From: Ampelocalamus luodianensis
Taxonomy: Eukaryota; Streptophyta; Magnoliopsida; Poales; Poaceae
Direction of reading: 5' to 3'
DNA: 64,000 nucleotides
Assembly (NCBI GenBank): GCA_036346255.1
Contig: CM070639.1
Span: 34,130,165-34,194,164 of the forward strand
A model generated the notes under the pieces. It was not told the DNA's origin and made no database searches. It saw only the letters and a program-made list of their open reading frames with translations. The position numbers and the translations under genes are program-made. Positions 1 to 10,547 of the stretch are shown in pieces; position 1 is the stretch's first letter; the number at the start of each line of letters is the position of its first letter.

Positions 1-346
1 AGAGGAGAGGGAGAGTGTACCGACCGTCGGAGGTAGAGGAGGAGCCGGCCATGGAGGAGCAAAGTGGTCGTGGAAGAAGGGTGGCAGATGGCGCGGGCGG
101 ATCCGGTGACGGTGACGGCGACGGCGCTTCCGTCGGGCTGCACGACCCTCTAGATCGGTTAGGGTTTGTCGGTGGGGTGTACGGCTCAGACGAACCTCGT
201 GTGTTGAGTCGCCGGCCCCCACCCTCTATTTATGGCGCAGCGCGACGGGGGCCCGTCAGCCAAGAGTGGGCTGGGCGCTCCCGATCAGAGCGCGATCAAG
301 GCCCGATTAGCCGTTGGGCTAATTGGGCAGAGAGATCATTCTAACA
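1..346 (-). repeat. 3' LTR of Copia-1 (partial)
   Basis: It matches 5943-6278 and ends in TTCTAACA at 346, the same end as the right LTR at 6278. About 57 bp of the LTR are missing beyond the left window edge. Confidence 0.92.
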
Positions 347-361
347 TTCTCCCCCTTGATC
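347..361 (-). other. Polypurine tract of Copia-1
   Basis: On the minus strand this reads GATCAAGGGGGAGAA directly before the LTR start TGTTAGAATG. That is the usual form of a plant Copia plus-strand primer. Confidence 0.85.
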
Positions 362-3300
362 TCAATCTATGTTTTAACTTTAATTACTTTTGACTTTACT
401 CATCCCATCACAGGTTAGTGCATAGAACATGTCTCATCGTCACGGTCAATCGCCGATAGATTTAACAGCTACAATACACTTCTCTGTTCTGAAATAGATA
501 CTTTAATCTTTTGGGCCTTCTTTTAGTCCAGGAATCATAGGCTTTCCCTTAAACCCATGCCGGCTACATGTTCTCTGAACACGTTGGGTGGTAAGCCTTT
601 AGTAAGCGGATCCGCTAGCATCTTTGCGGTACTTATATGCTCAAGACTTATAATTTGATCCCGAACTTTATCTTTCACAACATAATACTTTATGTCAATG
701 TGTTTGGCAGCACCACTTGACTTATTGTTGTGGGCATACGTTATCGCGGGTTCATTATCGCAGACAACTTAAGTGGTCTATTGATGTCGCCAACCACTTT
801 TAAACCGGTATGAACTTCTTTAGCCGATTCACCGCCCGTAGCCTCATAACATGCTACAAACTCGGCATACATTGTGGACGATGTAGTGACGGTTTGCTTT
901 GAGCTTTTCCACGATATAGCTCCTCCAATGAGAGTGAATACATATCCGGATGTAGACTTTCTATCATCTCCTTAAAATCGAATCAGATACCCCACTATAT
1001 GGAGTGAATCGATCTTCAGATGTCATCATGAGGCCTTTTGTTCCTTGCAAATAACGCAAGACTTTCTTTATCAATTTCAATGATCTATTCCAGATTGCTC
1101 GAATCGCCAAGTAACCCAGAACAAACGCTAAGTCGTATGTACATACTTGAGCATATCAGAAGCTTCCGACACCAAGCATATGGAACCGATTTCATTTGAT
1201 CGATCTCATATCGTTCCTAGGGCATTGAAAATCCCCATATCTCGTCGCCTCTTGACTATAGGTGCAGGTGAAGGACTACATTTATGCATACTAAATTTCT
1301 TTAAGACTTTCTATGTATGCCTTTGTGACAGTCCCAATATCCCCTTGTTTTTATCCGGTGAATCTCGATCCCTAGAACGAACGAAGCTTCACCAAGATCT
1401 TTCATATCAAAGTTTGAGGACAAAACTTCTTTGTTTCAAGAGTGCATCGACATCACTACTAGCTAGTAGGATATCATCCACATACAAGATTAGGAAGATA
1501 AACTTCCCATCTTTAAACTTTGCATAAACACGCTTGTCCTCTACATTTTCTTTAAACCCAAATTTTCTTATTGTACTGTCAAACTTCAAGTACCACTGTC
1601 TTGAAGCTTGCTTTAACCCATAAATCAATTTCTTTAGGCGGCATCCCATTCTTTCATTTCCTTCCACGATAAAACCTTTCGGTTGTGCCATGTAAACATT
1701 TTCCTCCAAATCCCCATTTAGAAATGCCGTCTTTACATCCATCTGATGTAACTCTAAATCATAATGTGCTACTAATGCCATTATGATTCTGAAGGAATCT
1801 TTACATGAGACTGGAGAAAAAGTCTCATTGTAATCAATCCCTTCTCTTTGCGTAAAGCCTTTTGCCACAAGTCGCGCTTTGTATCTTTCTACATTCCTTG
1901 GGAGTCAAGCTTTGTCTTGTAGACCCATTTACAACCCTACTGTTTTGGCTCCTTTAGGAATAATTTCCAAGTCCTGCACTTTATTAGTCTTCATGGATCT
2001 CATCTCCTCTTCCATGGCCTCAAGCCATTTTGAGGAATTTCCGCTTCATGGCTTCTTCAAATGAGGTGGGATCATCCTCCATTTGAAATTCCTCAGTATG
2101 ATAAATCTGATAATCATCGTAAATAGCCGATCTTCTTATTCTTTGAGACCTCCTGGCCTCCTCATTTGGTACATCTTCTGCTTGAGGTCGCTGTTGCTCC
2201 CCTCATCTCGTGGCAATGTGTTCTATAGGATCCTCAAGAACAAAGTTCCTCATTCTCATTCATTGTTGCCACAGAGGAACAATAACAGTGCCGGTACCAC
2301 GTTGTCTTGCACCGTCGGCAAATGACAGCAGTAGTACGAAGAATGGTTCTTGAATCATCGGAGTGGGCGATACACCCGCTTCTCTTCAAGGTCAATCTCA
2401 CGAGCTACCATACTTCCTCTCATCATTTCATCCTCTAAGAAGACAGCGTGTCTCGCTTCTACAAACTTTGTGTATCCGTCGACAAGAGAAACGAAAACCT
2501 TTTGACTTTTCAGGTAGCCAATGAAATGGCAACTTCATCGCTTTGGGATCAAGCTTCCCAAGGTTTGGGTTAAATACTTTAGCCTCAGCAGACTCCCCAA
2601 ACACGTAAGTGGTTTAGTGAGGAACTCTTCCGTCCACAACTCGCATTTGTTTTGGGCACCGACTTACTAGGCACTCGTTGAGAATATGAATGGCGGTTTT
2701 CAACGCTCCATCCATAGACTCAATGGCGGTGTGGAATAGCTCATCATACTCGCACCATATCCATCGTGGTACGGTTGTGTCTTTCAGCTACTCCATTTTG
2801 TTGAGGTTCGCCCGGTGTAGAATACTGGGCTTATACCATTTTCCTGTAAAAACCTTGCAAAAGGTCCAGAACTTGTCCATATGGGGTATGTCGATCGTAG
2901 TACTTCCCCACGATCGATCGGACTATCTTAATCTTTAAATCGTGTTGGTTTTCAACTTCAGCCTTAAAAATCTTGAATTTATCCAAGGCTTCATTTCTTT
3001 CTTTGATTGGATAAATATATCCATAACGGGAGTAATCATCCGTGAATGTTATGAACGAGTCATATCCATTCACACTTTTCACAGGAAAAGGTCCACAAAT
3101 GTCTGTGTGAATAATTTGTAGAATTCCTGTGCTTCTTTTGGCGTCTTTCTTAATTTTCTTTACATATTTTCCTTTAATGCGCCTCGCATTGTTCTAAGTC
3201 TGAGAACTCTAATGGAGGAAGAATATCATTCTTAACTAGTCTTTCTATTCTCCCCCTCGAAATATGGCCTAAACGACAGTGCCATAATTTCGACGACGCA

Positions 3301-3790
3301 TCTAGAGTTCTCTTTCGTTTCCTGTTTACATTCGTAGACGAGGATTCATTCACTTTCTCGCACGCGACGTTCCCATTTTCGCATACGACATTCACATCAT
3401 CACATAATGATAACAAATAAAGCTCATTTTGTAAGATGGCAAGACCAACACATTCTTTATTAAACATTATTTCACACTTGCCATTTCCAAAATGACAATC
3501 ATAACCATCATTGTCCAAACATGAAACACTAATCAAATTCCTCTGTAAAGAGGGAACATAAAGAACATCTCTAAGTAAAAGAGTGAAGCCATCAGCAAGC
3601 TCTAATGAAAGATCGCCAACAGCTTCAACTTCAGCTTGGACTCCATTTGCGACTTTAATGCATCTTTCTTTTCTTTGCGTATTCCTCGTCGAACGGAATC
3701 CTCAGATATTATTGGCAACATGAACAGTTGCACCTGAATCAATCCACCAAGTAGATTTTGAATATTGTACATACAAGGACTCATTTATGA
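362..3790 (-). pseudogene. pol: Copia-1 pol remnant: protease, integrase, RT, RNase H
   Basis: Read on the minus strand. The protease is near 3602-3784, with active-site DSGA at 3729-3740. GAG-pre-integrase is at 3174-3536 with LWHCRLGH, and part of the integrase core is at 2831-3082 with FITFTDDYSRYGYIYP. RT is at 1407-1868 with DVKTAFLNGDLEENVY and the catalytic YVDD at 1473-1484. RNase H is near 840-975 with DDRKSTSGYVF and a MYAEF motif. The family would make one ~1300-residue polyprotein; here it is split into short open stretches by frameshifts and stops. From 362 to about 839 I see only decayed RNase H end and 3' untranslated sequence. Confidence 0.9.
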
Positions 3791-3838
3791 AGGTAATAAT
3801 GTCCTCACCTTTCTTTGACATAATCATTTTCAAGAAAT

Positions 3839-4719
3839 CGGGACAATCTTTCTTGTAATGTCCCTTTTTCTTGCAATGAAGGCACTGATCCTTTTCATCG
3901 CAAACTTATTTCGTTGAGGCCGATGAGCAGAGGCTTTTCCTTGTTCTTTGAGGAGAAGTTACTGTTGAAGTTCCTTTTCTTGTTGTCCTTCACATAGTTG
4001 ATAGAACCACCATGTGAGGATTTAAATCTTTCCTCCTCTTGCACACACATAGCTATGCATTTTTCTAAGTCCCATTTCTCGGGCTGCATATTGTAGTTGA
4101 CAACAAATGTGTCAAACTTTTCCCAAGCAAGGAAGCAAAAATCAAGTGAATAAGGAACTCATCCTTGAGAGCCAAATCCATTGGTTTAAGCTTGGATGCC
4201 AAGTTGCTCATCCTTAGTATGTGCTCTCTTATGCCACCTTGAGTACCTTTCTCACACAAGTCGCTTAATCATTTGTGTAGCATATGTCTTTGAAGAGCCA
4301 AGAACCGACTCTTTATTTTCTCAAGATACTCGTGATGGTGTCACACTCTGCGATTGAGCCCACAATTGCAAGGCTCAATCGTAGTTCTTTATCACACCAA
4401 ACATTTCTTGTTGGTCGTGGTCCATTTCTTATGCTCAAGGTCATAAGACATCCGTAAGGAGCATGGTCCTCTGTCTCTTTCGCCAGCAAGATCATCCTCA
4501 TTTTGATCCTCACCGTGCCATAGGCTCGGTGGGACGTCAGAGTGAGGACCCAGTCCACCTCACCAAGATAAACGCTAAGTCTATCTTTTTCTTCCACTCT
4601 CCATAATTATCTCCTTTGAGAGTGGGTATCTCTCTGATACAACTCATCAAGTTGTATCCGCCTAAAAAGTTCCAAATAAAGTGAGAACGTAACATTAAAA
4701 TCATATGTCTTATTTCCAA
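3839..4719 (-). pseudogene. gag: Copia-1 gag remnant with CCHC zinc knuckle
   Basis: A CCHC knuckle (CLHCKKKGHYKKDC) is encoded on the minus strand at about 3839-3887. Upstream pieces at 3895-4259 and 4313-4719 resemble the UBN2-type Copia Gag, for example IPTLKGDNYGEWKKKIDLAF near the N-terminus. Gag would form the capsid and bind the RNA genome. Frame changes near 4080, 4260 and 4560 break it. Confidence 0.85.
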
Positions 4720-5873
4720 CGTTGGTCAAAAATACGACATACAATTTAAATCAATATTATCTATGCATTAAATCTACATCATCGTAAGCGTAAATAGAAA
4801 TAACGCATAAAAACATCAATTAAAAATTATAATACTGTTATTATCAACGTTGGTCGGAAAATAACAATATCATAATTATCTGAAAATTATCTCTATTTTT
4901 CCAAAATTAAATTCTCCCGTTGGTTCGAATTTAATAATGAAAATTAAACAATATTAACTTTTGCAGCGGAAACTGTAACTATTCCAATCAATATACAGAA
5001 GCATTATACTGTACACATATAATCTCTGAAAAATTAACACGTTGGTGCAAAATTTACAGAGATTTTGGATCAAAATTCAATCAAATTCACTCATAAAAGC
5101 TTCTGAAAACTTTAAATCATTTTTAATCGGATTTACTGTTCATAATCGCAATTTGGCCCACGGCGGCCCAACCGGCCGGCTCCCACACGCGCGCGGCCGG
5201 CCCAAAACTTTTGGCCCATGGCCTCTTTAGCGGCTAGCAAGAGCTACGGCCGTCCGATCAGATCGGACGGCCGAGATGAAGCGCACGGGGAATATCAACC
5301 CCAACCCCAAAACCCTAGCCCCATTTTTCCCCAAACCAATCCCGAAAAAACCGGATCGAGCAAAAAGGCGCGACGGGAGAGAAGCGCGCGGCGGAGGAGC
5401 GCAGCGCGGCGCGGCGGCGCGCGCGGGCGCGCGGCGCGCGAGGCGCGACGCGCGCAAAAAGGCGGCGGCGGGGCTGCTGGTGGCGCGAGCGCGCCGCTGG
5501 TGGAGGCATGGCGGCCACCGCGCTGGCGAGGCGGCGGCGCGCGGCAGCCGCAGCGGGGCGGCGGGCGGCCCGCACGCGGATGCGGAGCCCGCCGGCGAGG
5601 CGGCGCAAGACACCGGCGGATGGGGCGCGGCAGCAGCGAGGCGCCTCGAGCGGCAATCGCGGCGCCAACCCGCGCGGCGGCGCTCACGCGGCGGCGACGA
5701 CGCATCATGGAGCGGTGCGCGCGCTGGCTCCGGCGCGGCTCGGCCGGCAGAACGCAGTGGTCCGAAGCGAGCACCGCGCCAAGACGACGGCGGCGCGCCA
5801 AAGAAGGCAAGGAGGCGTCGACGCGCGCGGCGCGCAACGCCCGACGCGCCGGCGGCGCAAAACGGTGAGACCG
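4720..5873 (-). other. Copia-1 5' leader: AT-rich part then extremely GC-rich part
   Basis: This lies between the primer-binding site and gag. 4720-5150 is AT-rich and repeats the motif CGTTGGTC/T several times (near 4710, 4850, 4918 and 5040). 5150-5873 is extremely GC-rich (GCG/CGC runs). Several long open frames on both strands in the GC-rich part are explained by lack of AT-rich stop codons. I see no recognisable protein. Confidence 0.7.
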
Positions 5874-5884
5874 GCTCGATACCA
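5874..5884 (-). other. Primer-binding site of Copia-1
   Basis: The minus strand reads TGGTATCGAGC, close to the initiator-tRNA-Met site TGGTATCAGAGC but with a one-base loss. It sits one base from the LTR end. Confidence 0.75.
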
Positions 5885-5885
5885 T

Positions 5886-6278
5886 TGTTTGAGTCTCTGC
5901 TTTCTTGCACCGGGTTTAGGAGTTTAGATTCGAGAGGAAAGGAGAGGAGAGGGAGAGTGTACCGACCGTCGGAGGTAGAGGAGGAGCCGCCATGGAGGAG
6001 CAAAGTGGTCGTGGAAGAAGGGTGACGATGGCGCGGGCGGATCCGGTGATGGTGACGCGGCGACGCTTCCGTCGGCCGTCGCACGACCCTCTAGATCGGT
6101 TAGGGTTTGTCGGTGGGGTGTGCGGCTCGAGCGAACCTCGTGTGTTGAGTCGCCGCCCCACCTCTATTTATGGCGCACGCGACGGGGCCCGCCACCAAGA
6201 GGGTTGGCGCTCCCGATCAGAGCGCGATCAAGGCCCGATTAGCCATTGGGCTAATTGGGCAGAGAGATCATTCTAACA
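5886..6278 (-). repeat. 5' LTR of Copia-1 (393 bp)
   Basis: It runs TG...CA on the plus strand (TGTTTGAGTC to TTCTAACA) and matches 1-346 with substitutions and small indels. A TATTTATGG sequence near 6165 lies in the U3/promoter part but its orientation is uncertain. Confidence 0.92.
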
Positions 6279-6780
6279 AGTAGGTTTATGAACGCTCGTC
6301 GGCCGGAGCACCTCCACCGGCATGCCAGGACCAACCACCGACGCTGTCGCCCCAGAGAAAGAGGTGGCATCCCAGACAACACGACCCAAAGAGGGAATAG
6401 CCAAATCCTCAAAGGAGGCAACACCAAACCGCCGGATCCAAACTAGATCCGCGGAACACATTTCCTACCGCTTCGTTGCCGACGCCGGTGATGAGGACGT
6501 CGTGTCGGAGAAGACGCAGACAAGAGACCTTATTCAGCCGCCGATGCTAAGGAAAGACGCCCGGGGACGCCGCCATCGGACCGGACGGCGGCGGCAACCT
6601 ACATGCTAGAAGATCTACTTAATACTAGTATATATAGGTCCACCCAAGCCCGAAGAATCGGATCCCCCTCCTCCCGGTGCCGGAGAGGCAGCCGGAGACG
6701 AGGGGGGCCGCCGATTTAGCCGTCGGGGACTCGGGCAGAGGAAATCATCTTGCGCTCGCAGCTTTTGCACTGTAGAGGGG
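6279..6780 (-). repeat. LINE-like 3' region fragment (minus), cut by Copia-1
   Basis: On the minus strand this resembles 8480-8995 on the plus strand. Shared blocks include GGAGGTGCTCCGG followed by CGACG.GCATTCA (near 6279-6320 versus 8960-8990), and an ATACTAGT block preceding a GCCGCC/GCCTCC block (near 6600-6640 versus 8650-8690). Copia-1 inserted into it at 6278, so its expected poly(A) end would lie left of the window. No intact ORF. Confidence 0.45.
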
Positions 6781-7640
6781 AAGGGGAAAGTGGCCTTCTG
6801 TTACCACGGTCCAAACTTGTAGGCTGATAGGCACAAGTGTACAATGGGCTCTGGGCTGTGGACCATGTTGCGCATTAGGAAGTGGTAGTGTTACAACTTT
6901 TTTAGTGAAAAAGTCAAAAGGTTAATAAAATTAAATGTCAGGATAAAAAAAAGGACGGCGGCTGTAGAAAAGCATTGAGTAAAAATTCAATACTAGCTCC
7001 AAACACAACATAATACATTGACCTGTAAACTTTGTATCCGCAAAACTCAAAATAGTGAAAATGCTTTGGATCATAAGAAGCAAGTATATAGCATATGACA
7101 AAACTGGGGATCTGACTTATGGTTATGGCCAGATGGTAGAGAGTCGCGGTTACACCCTCGCCCATTTGAGTTTGAGTGACTCGGATGCCCATCGATCCCC
7201 TTCTTTAGTAAATCATATAGTTCCAGACAAAATTTAATATATGACAGAACTAAAGATAGAACATTTCAGGTATTCAACTTCTAATATGTTTTTTTGACCA
7301 TTATTTTTTATTTATATGTTGGTGATAATTAAAAATAATAGTACAGAGTATTTTTATTGACAAATCATTTTGGAGATCAAAGTGGTCCAAAAAATGCATC
7401 TTTGATCACTCATTTCTATTGTAATATATTTATAAATTTTAATAAAATTATGATATTATGAAAGATCTTTTCAACACAAATCTTCCCATATTATTTTCAT
7501 ATGGCCAAAGCTTGAAATGTTTAATGGCACGTAACTCAAAACAATATTGATGACCAAAATAATTTGAGACCGGAGGCGGTAGTCGTTAAAGTTCATCAAG
7601 TTTTTTTTTTTTTGAGATGTCACTAAGTTTATTATTTACT
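6781..7640. other. AT-rich intergenic stretch with a possible SINE relic
   Basis: I see no gene. 7127-7205 has a tRNA-like look (GGCCAGATGGTAGAG, then TTTGAGTGACTC), compatible with a worn SINE head, but the boxes are poor and no poly(A) or TSD pair is clear. 7270-7560 is strongly AT-rich. Confidence 0.35.
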
Positions 7641-7641
7641 C

Positions 7642-8040
7642 TTGAATCAACATGCATTTAGAAACGATTCAAAGGAGCAGTACTTACTAAATAAATGGGA
7701 AGTCAATTTCCCCATCTGTTTGTGTCACAGGCAATTCCGCAACACAAACGAGGGCAACCTGACGACGGAGCATCTCCCCCCTCGCCATGGTAGCCGCGTG
7801 CTCGAGCCGAGCGGGGTTGCACGCAGACGCAGGTGGCCTCCCAGCGAGCGGAATCGGAGGCGGAGGATTCCGCCGTCCGGCGGTCACCCCCGTGAGCATG
7901 CCAGGTGCGTTCTCGATCCGCTCCTCGATCGTCTCAGTCGACGTTCCTGCACACCATGTGTTTGATGAAATGGCAAAATGTCTCCGGGGTTGTTTCGGCA
8001 ACGCACGCTTCCTGTTTGCAGGAATGCCACTGTAGAACCT
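7642..8040 (+). pseudogene. Possible host gene fragment, function unknown
   Basis: A GC-rich coding-like patch in AT-rich surroundings. The plus-strand frame from ATG 7787 to 8035 encodes 82 residues including VFDEMAKC, which recalls the start of pentatricopeptide-type proteins, but no full repeat is present. An overlapping minus-strand frame (7687-8001) is also open. It may be a captured exon or chance; I do not assign a function. Confidence 0.25.
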
Positions 8041-8299
8041 TCTTTAATCTCGACCATTCTTCACAAAATAGGAGCGTTGCATCACGATTCGGCGCTCACG
8101 TCTCTCCAAACTTGCAGCTTTCGGAAGTCACAATTGGAGCATTGAGTCTTTGCTTGATTCTGATTCTAGAGTTGTCGAGTAGAAATTCACAATAGGACAT
8201 AGGTGGTTAAAAAGCTAAAACTAGATGAACCGTGGGCTCAAGAACATGTAGAGTATGCTTAGTTATGTGGCGTATTGTTGCGACTCGTGAATCTTCAAA

Positions 8300-9296
8300 T
8301 TTGCAGAATCGTTTGGTTGGGGGATGTCACGACGGCTACCAGGCGTGAGGCCGATAAAGGCTGGCCAAGAATGGGCCAGCGAGCCAGGTGGTCCGGTACA
8401 CGATTTCCCACCGAAGAATGGATGGCATGAGCGTTGGGCCGGGCCAGGAGCTACGGTGTGAGTGAGTTGCTGTCCGGGTGTGCTACTTAAGTAGCGGTGT
8501 GGCGGAGATCTCTCGCTTCTTCGAAACTTTCCCCATGCACAGTAGAGAGGCGATCCGAACCCCTCGTCTCCGTTGACGAAATCACCACCCCACCGCGCCG
8601 CTTCTGCCGGAGGAGAGGGGACCTGTTCTCAGCGGCTTTGTGTATAGATACTAGTTTGTTAGGTTTAATCCTAGATGTCGCCTCCGTTGAGCTCATCAGC
8701 GAATGGCGAAATAAAGTTTGCCCTCATCTTCTCTGGAGCCGGTGGCGGGAGCGCCATCCTCTCCGTCGAGGATGGAAGGTATTTGGCTTCCAACATCTTC
8801 GGATCGAGCGATTCTAGCTGTTGGATCTTGAGTCCCTGTGCTTGGGGTTGTTGTGTGTCGGGCCGTCGGATGCGGCTTGCCATGTCGGTGGCGCCGGTTT
8901 GATGTCTGGGTTGCCGTTCTCGGTTAGCTGAAATGGTGGCTGCTCTTGGCGTGTCGGTGGAGGTGCTCCGGTCGACGTGCATTCAAAGACCAACCGGCTT
9001 TGTCCTGGCTGCGGAGCTCTTCATGCAGCGTCAAACTCAGTGTTCGGCCCTCCGCCAGCATGCTTAGGTGACAGCATGGTTGTGTTGTTGGCTCTTCTTA
9101 CGCCGGACGACGATGACAAAGGTCGGCGGCGTTGCTGCGGCATCAAGTTGAAGGTGAAGGCCCTAGTTTTATCGGTTGTAATTTTTTTCTTGTAAGGGCC
9201 TTTGTGCAAATTGTGGGGACAGCTGTCCTTGCCTGTTATGTGTGTAAAACTTTCATCTAATGCATGGGCTTCTGCCCCTTTCTCATAAAAAAAGTA
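8300..9296 (+). mobile_element. LINE-like 3' end with A-rich tail
   Basis: The 3' part reads TTTTTTTCTTGTAAGGGCC, then CTAATGCATGGGCTTCTGCC and ends CATAAAAAAAG. Low-coding DNA of this kind before a short A tail is common at ends of grass LINEs. A related inverted fragment lies at 6279-6780. No reverse transcriptase is present, so it would be a 5'-truncated copy. Start approximate. Confidence 0.45.
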
Positions 9297-9299
9297 GCG

Positions 9300-9440
9300 A
9301 AGGAAAGGATCATCCATTTTGTAATGAACAACCGAACTCTACTCTCCAATCTACCTTCTTCCTCACCCTGTCCAAATCCTCTCGATTCCCTACCTCCCCC
9401 GATTGCTCTCCTCAACCCTTCTAATTCTGAGTACATAACA
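9300..9440 (+). repeat. End of a gypsy 5' LTR (start not defined)
   Basis: The sequence ends ACATAACA at 9440, six bases before a primer-binding-site-like sequence and a gag start. The LTR start is not recognisable. Confidence 0.45.
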
Positions 9441-9445
9441 ATTTT

Positions 9446-9458
9446 TGGTATAAGAGCC
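9446..9458 (+). other. Primer-binding site, degenerate
   Basis: TGGTATAAGAGCC differs by one base from the initiator-tRNA-Met type site TGGTATCAGAGCC and precedes the gag start at 9484. Confidence 0.65.
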
Positions 9459-9483
9459 GACGATCTTGAGCCCTTAAGCCAAC

Positions 9484-10028
9484 ATGGAGAAGCTCAAATA
9501 TTAGTCGCGAGCATAGGAGAGATCGTTGGTCCTGGAGCAGCAAATCGCAGAGCTCACCAAGGCGATCCAAGTGCAGAACACCACCATCCAGACGGTGGTG
9601 GAATCACTAACGGAACTCAACTCGGTGGTGATGGAGCTCAAGGAGTGCAAGCCGACAATGGTGGCGGTGGTGGACGAGTTATGAAGCAAGGTGGGGTAGT
9701 TACGTGGCCAAGTACGCCAAATTGCTTGCGACTCTGCGCTGGCAACCAAACCTGCGGTGTTTCCCCCGTTGCTTCCCACACCAGAGCAGTGCATGATATT
9801 TTTTTTTAGAGCACAAGGCGGACACATTTTCCCACTTAATTCGCAGGCGTGTGTGTCAAGTGTACTTGACTAAATGAGACGTGTTAGGTTCGACCCAGGG
9901 ATCGAATTGGGCGGGCCAAGCGAACGACGTCGCTGCTAGACACCCGAGCTCTACTCGGTTCTCAGTGCATGATCAATTAGGTGCTTGAAGAAAGAACAAA
10001 GGACCCAGTCATGAACTTTGAGGCTCCA
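9484..10028 (+). pseudogene. gag: Gypsy gag N-terminal fragment, split by a SINE and by a solo LTR
   Basis: An ATG at 9484 opens a frame broken after a few codons. About 9533-9680 encodes a coiled-coil-like stretch (LEQQIAELTKAIQVQ, then TTIQTVVESLTELNSVVMEL), typical of plant gypsy Gag N-termini. The frame resumes on both sides of the SINE (PEQCMIN ... EERTKDPVMNFEAP) and again after the solo LTR at about 39553-39590 (VMEKQQHFYAE, then a stop). The disruption pattern shows it is the oldest layer of the nest. Confidence 0.7.
9787..9973 (-). mobile_element. tRNA-type SINE (minus) with 11-bp TSD
   Basis: Perfect 11-bp direct repeats CAGTGCATGAT lie at 9787-9797 and 9963-9973. Between them, on the minus strand, is a ~165-bp unit starting AGAACCGAGTAGAGCTCGGG. 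It contains GGGTCGAACCT (box-B-like, consensus GGTTCGANNCC) and ends in a run of nine A. No coding capacity. Long TSD, A tail and RNA-polymerase-III-like box define a SINE. I cannot name the family. Confidence 0.75.
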
Positions 10029-10278
10029 TGTTGGACCGAAATAGCGAATAGAGGGGATGAATAGAGCCCACTTTTTTCTCACTGCTATTTAACTTCCTTT
10101 TTACTCCACTAACTATGCAAAAGTGTGAAGATCAAGCTCTCAAGATCATAGAAAAAGACTTAAGCTGAAACCAAGAAAATTAGACTTCAATGCCCGCAGC
10201 TAGTTTGACCACTGGCTGGTCTGACCGTTCCCCTCTGCTGACTAAAAAACAGCACGTTGATGGATCTACCAAACGCCC

Positions 10279-10534
10279 TGAAAGAGGGAAATGATTGGGA
10301 GAATTCCACGATATCAATTCTCATTGATGCTCTAGGCATATATAGAGTACAAAGTGTACAAATAATGCAGCTAATTACATAGATTGACTAGGAGCTAAAT
10401 AAGGCAGCGAATTACAGAGATTGACTAGGAGCTAATCTAGGAGCTAAATAAGGCAGCTAGGTGTCAATATTAAATGTGTACGATCTATATAAGAAGCAGA
10501 AATAATCTGCCATAAATGTGAAAATATTCCAACA
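10279..10534 (-). repeat. 3' LTR of Copia-2 (256 bp)
   Basis: TG...CA ends, nearly identical to 28081-28338. CCCCCCGC follows at once; read on the minus strand this is the purine tract GCGGGGGG before the LTR. Confidence 0.93.
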
Positions 10535-10547
10535 GCCCCCCGCAATG

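Larger units (their letters stand above)
1..6278 (-). mobile_element. Copia-type LTR retrotransposon (Copia-1), left LTR truncated by window edge
   Basis: The near-identical segment at 1-346 and 5943-6278 forms the two LTRs. Between them, on the minus strand, lie gag, zinc knuckle, protease, integrase, reverse transcriptase and RNase H remnants in Copia order (integrase before RT). The primer-binding site lies next to the right LTR and the polypurine tract next to the left LTR, which confirms minus orientation. Coding frames are broken by many stops and frameshifts, so the element is non-autonomous now. The LTRs differ by substitutions and small indels. The possible right TSD is AGTAG at 6279-6283; the left one is outside the window. 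Confidence 0.93.

Noticed and set aside
5218..6084. Several overlapping open frames of 117-285 codons on both strands
   Set aside because: They lie in a GC-extreme leader lacking stop codons; they overlap in many frames, have Arg/Ala-rich products and no domain.
7127..7205. Possible tRNA gene
   Set aside because: Box-like words are poor and no cloverleaf can be drawn; at best a SINE relic.
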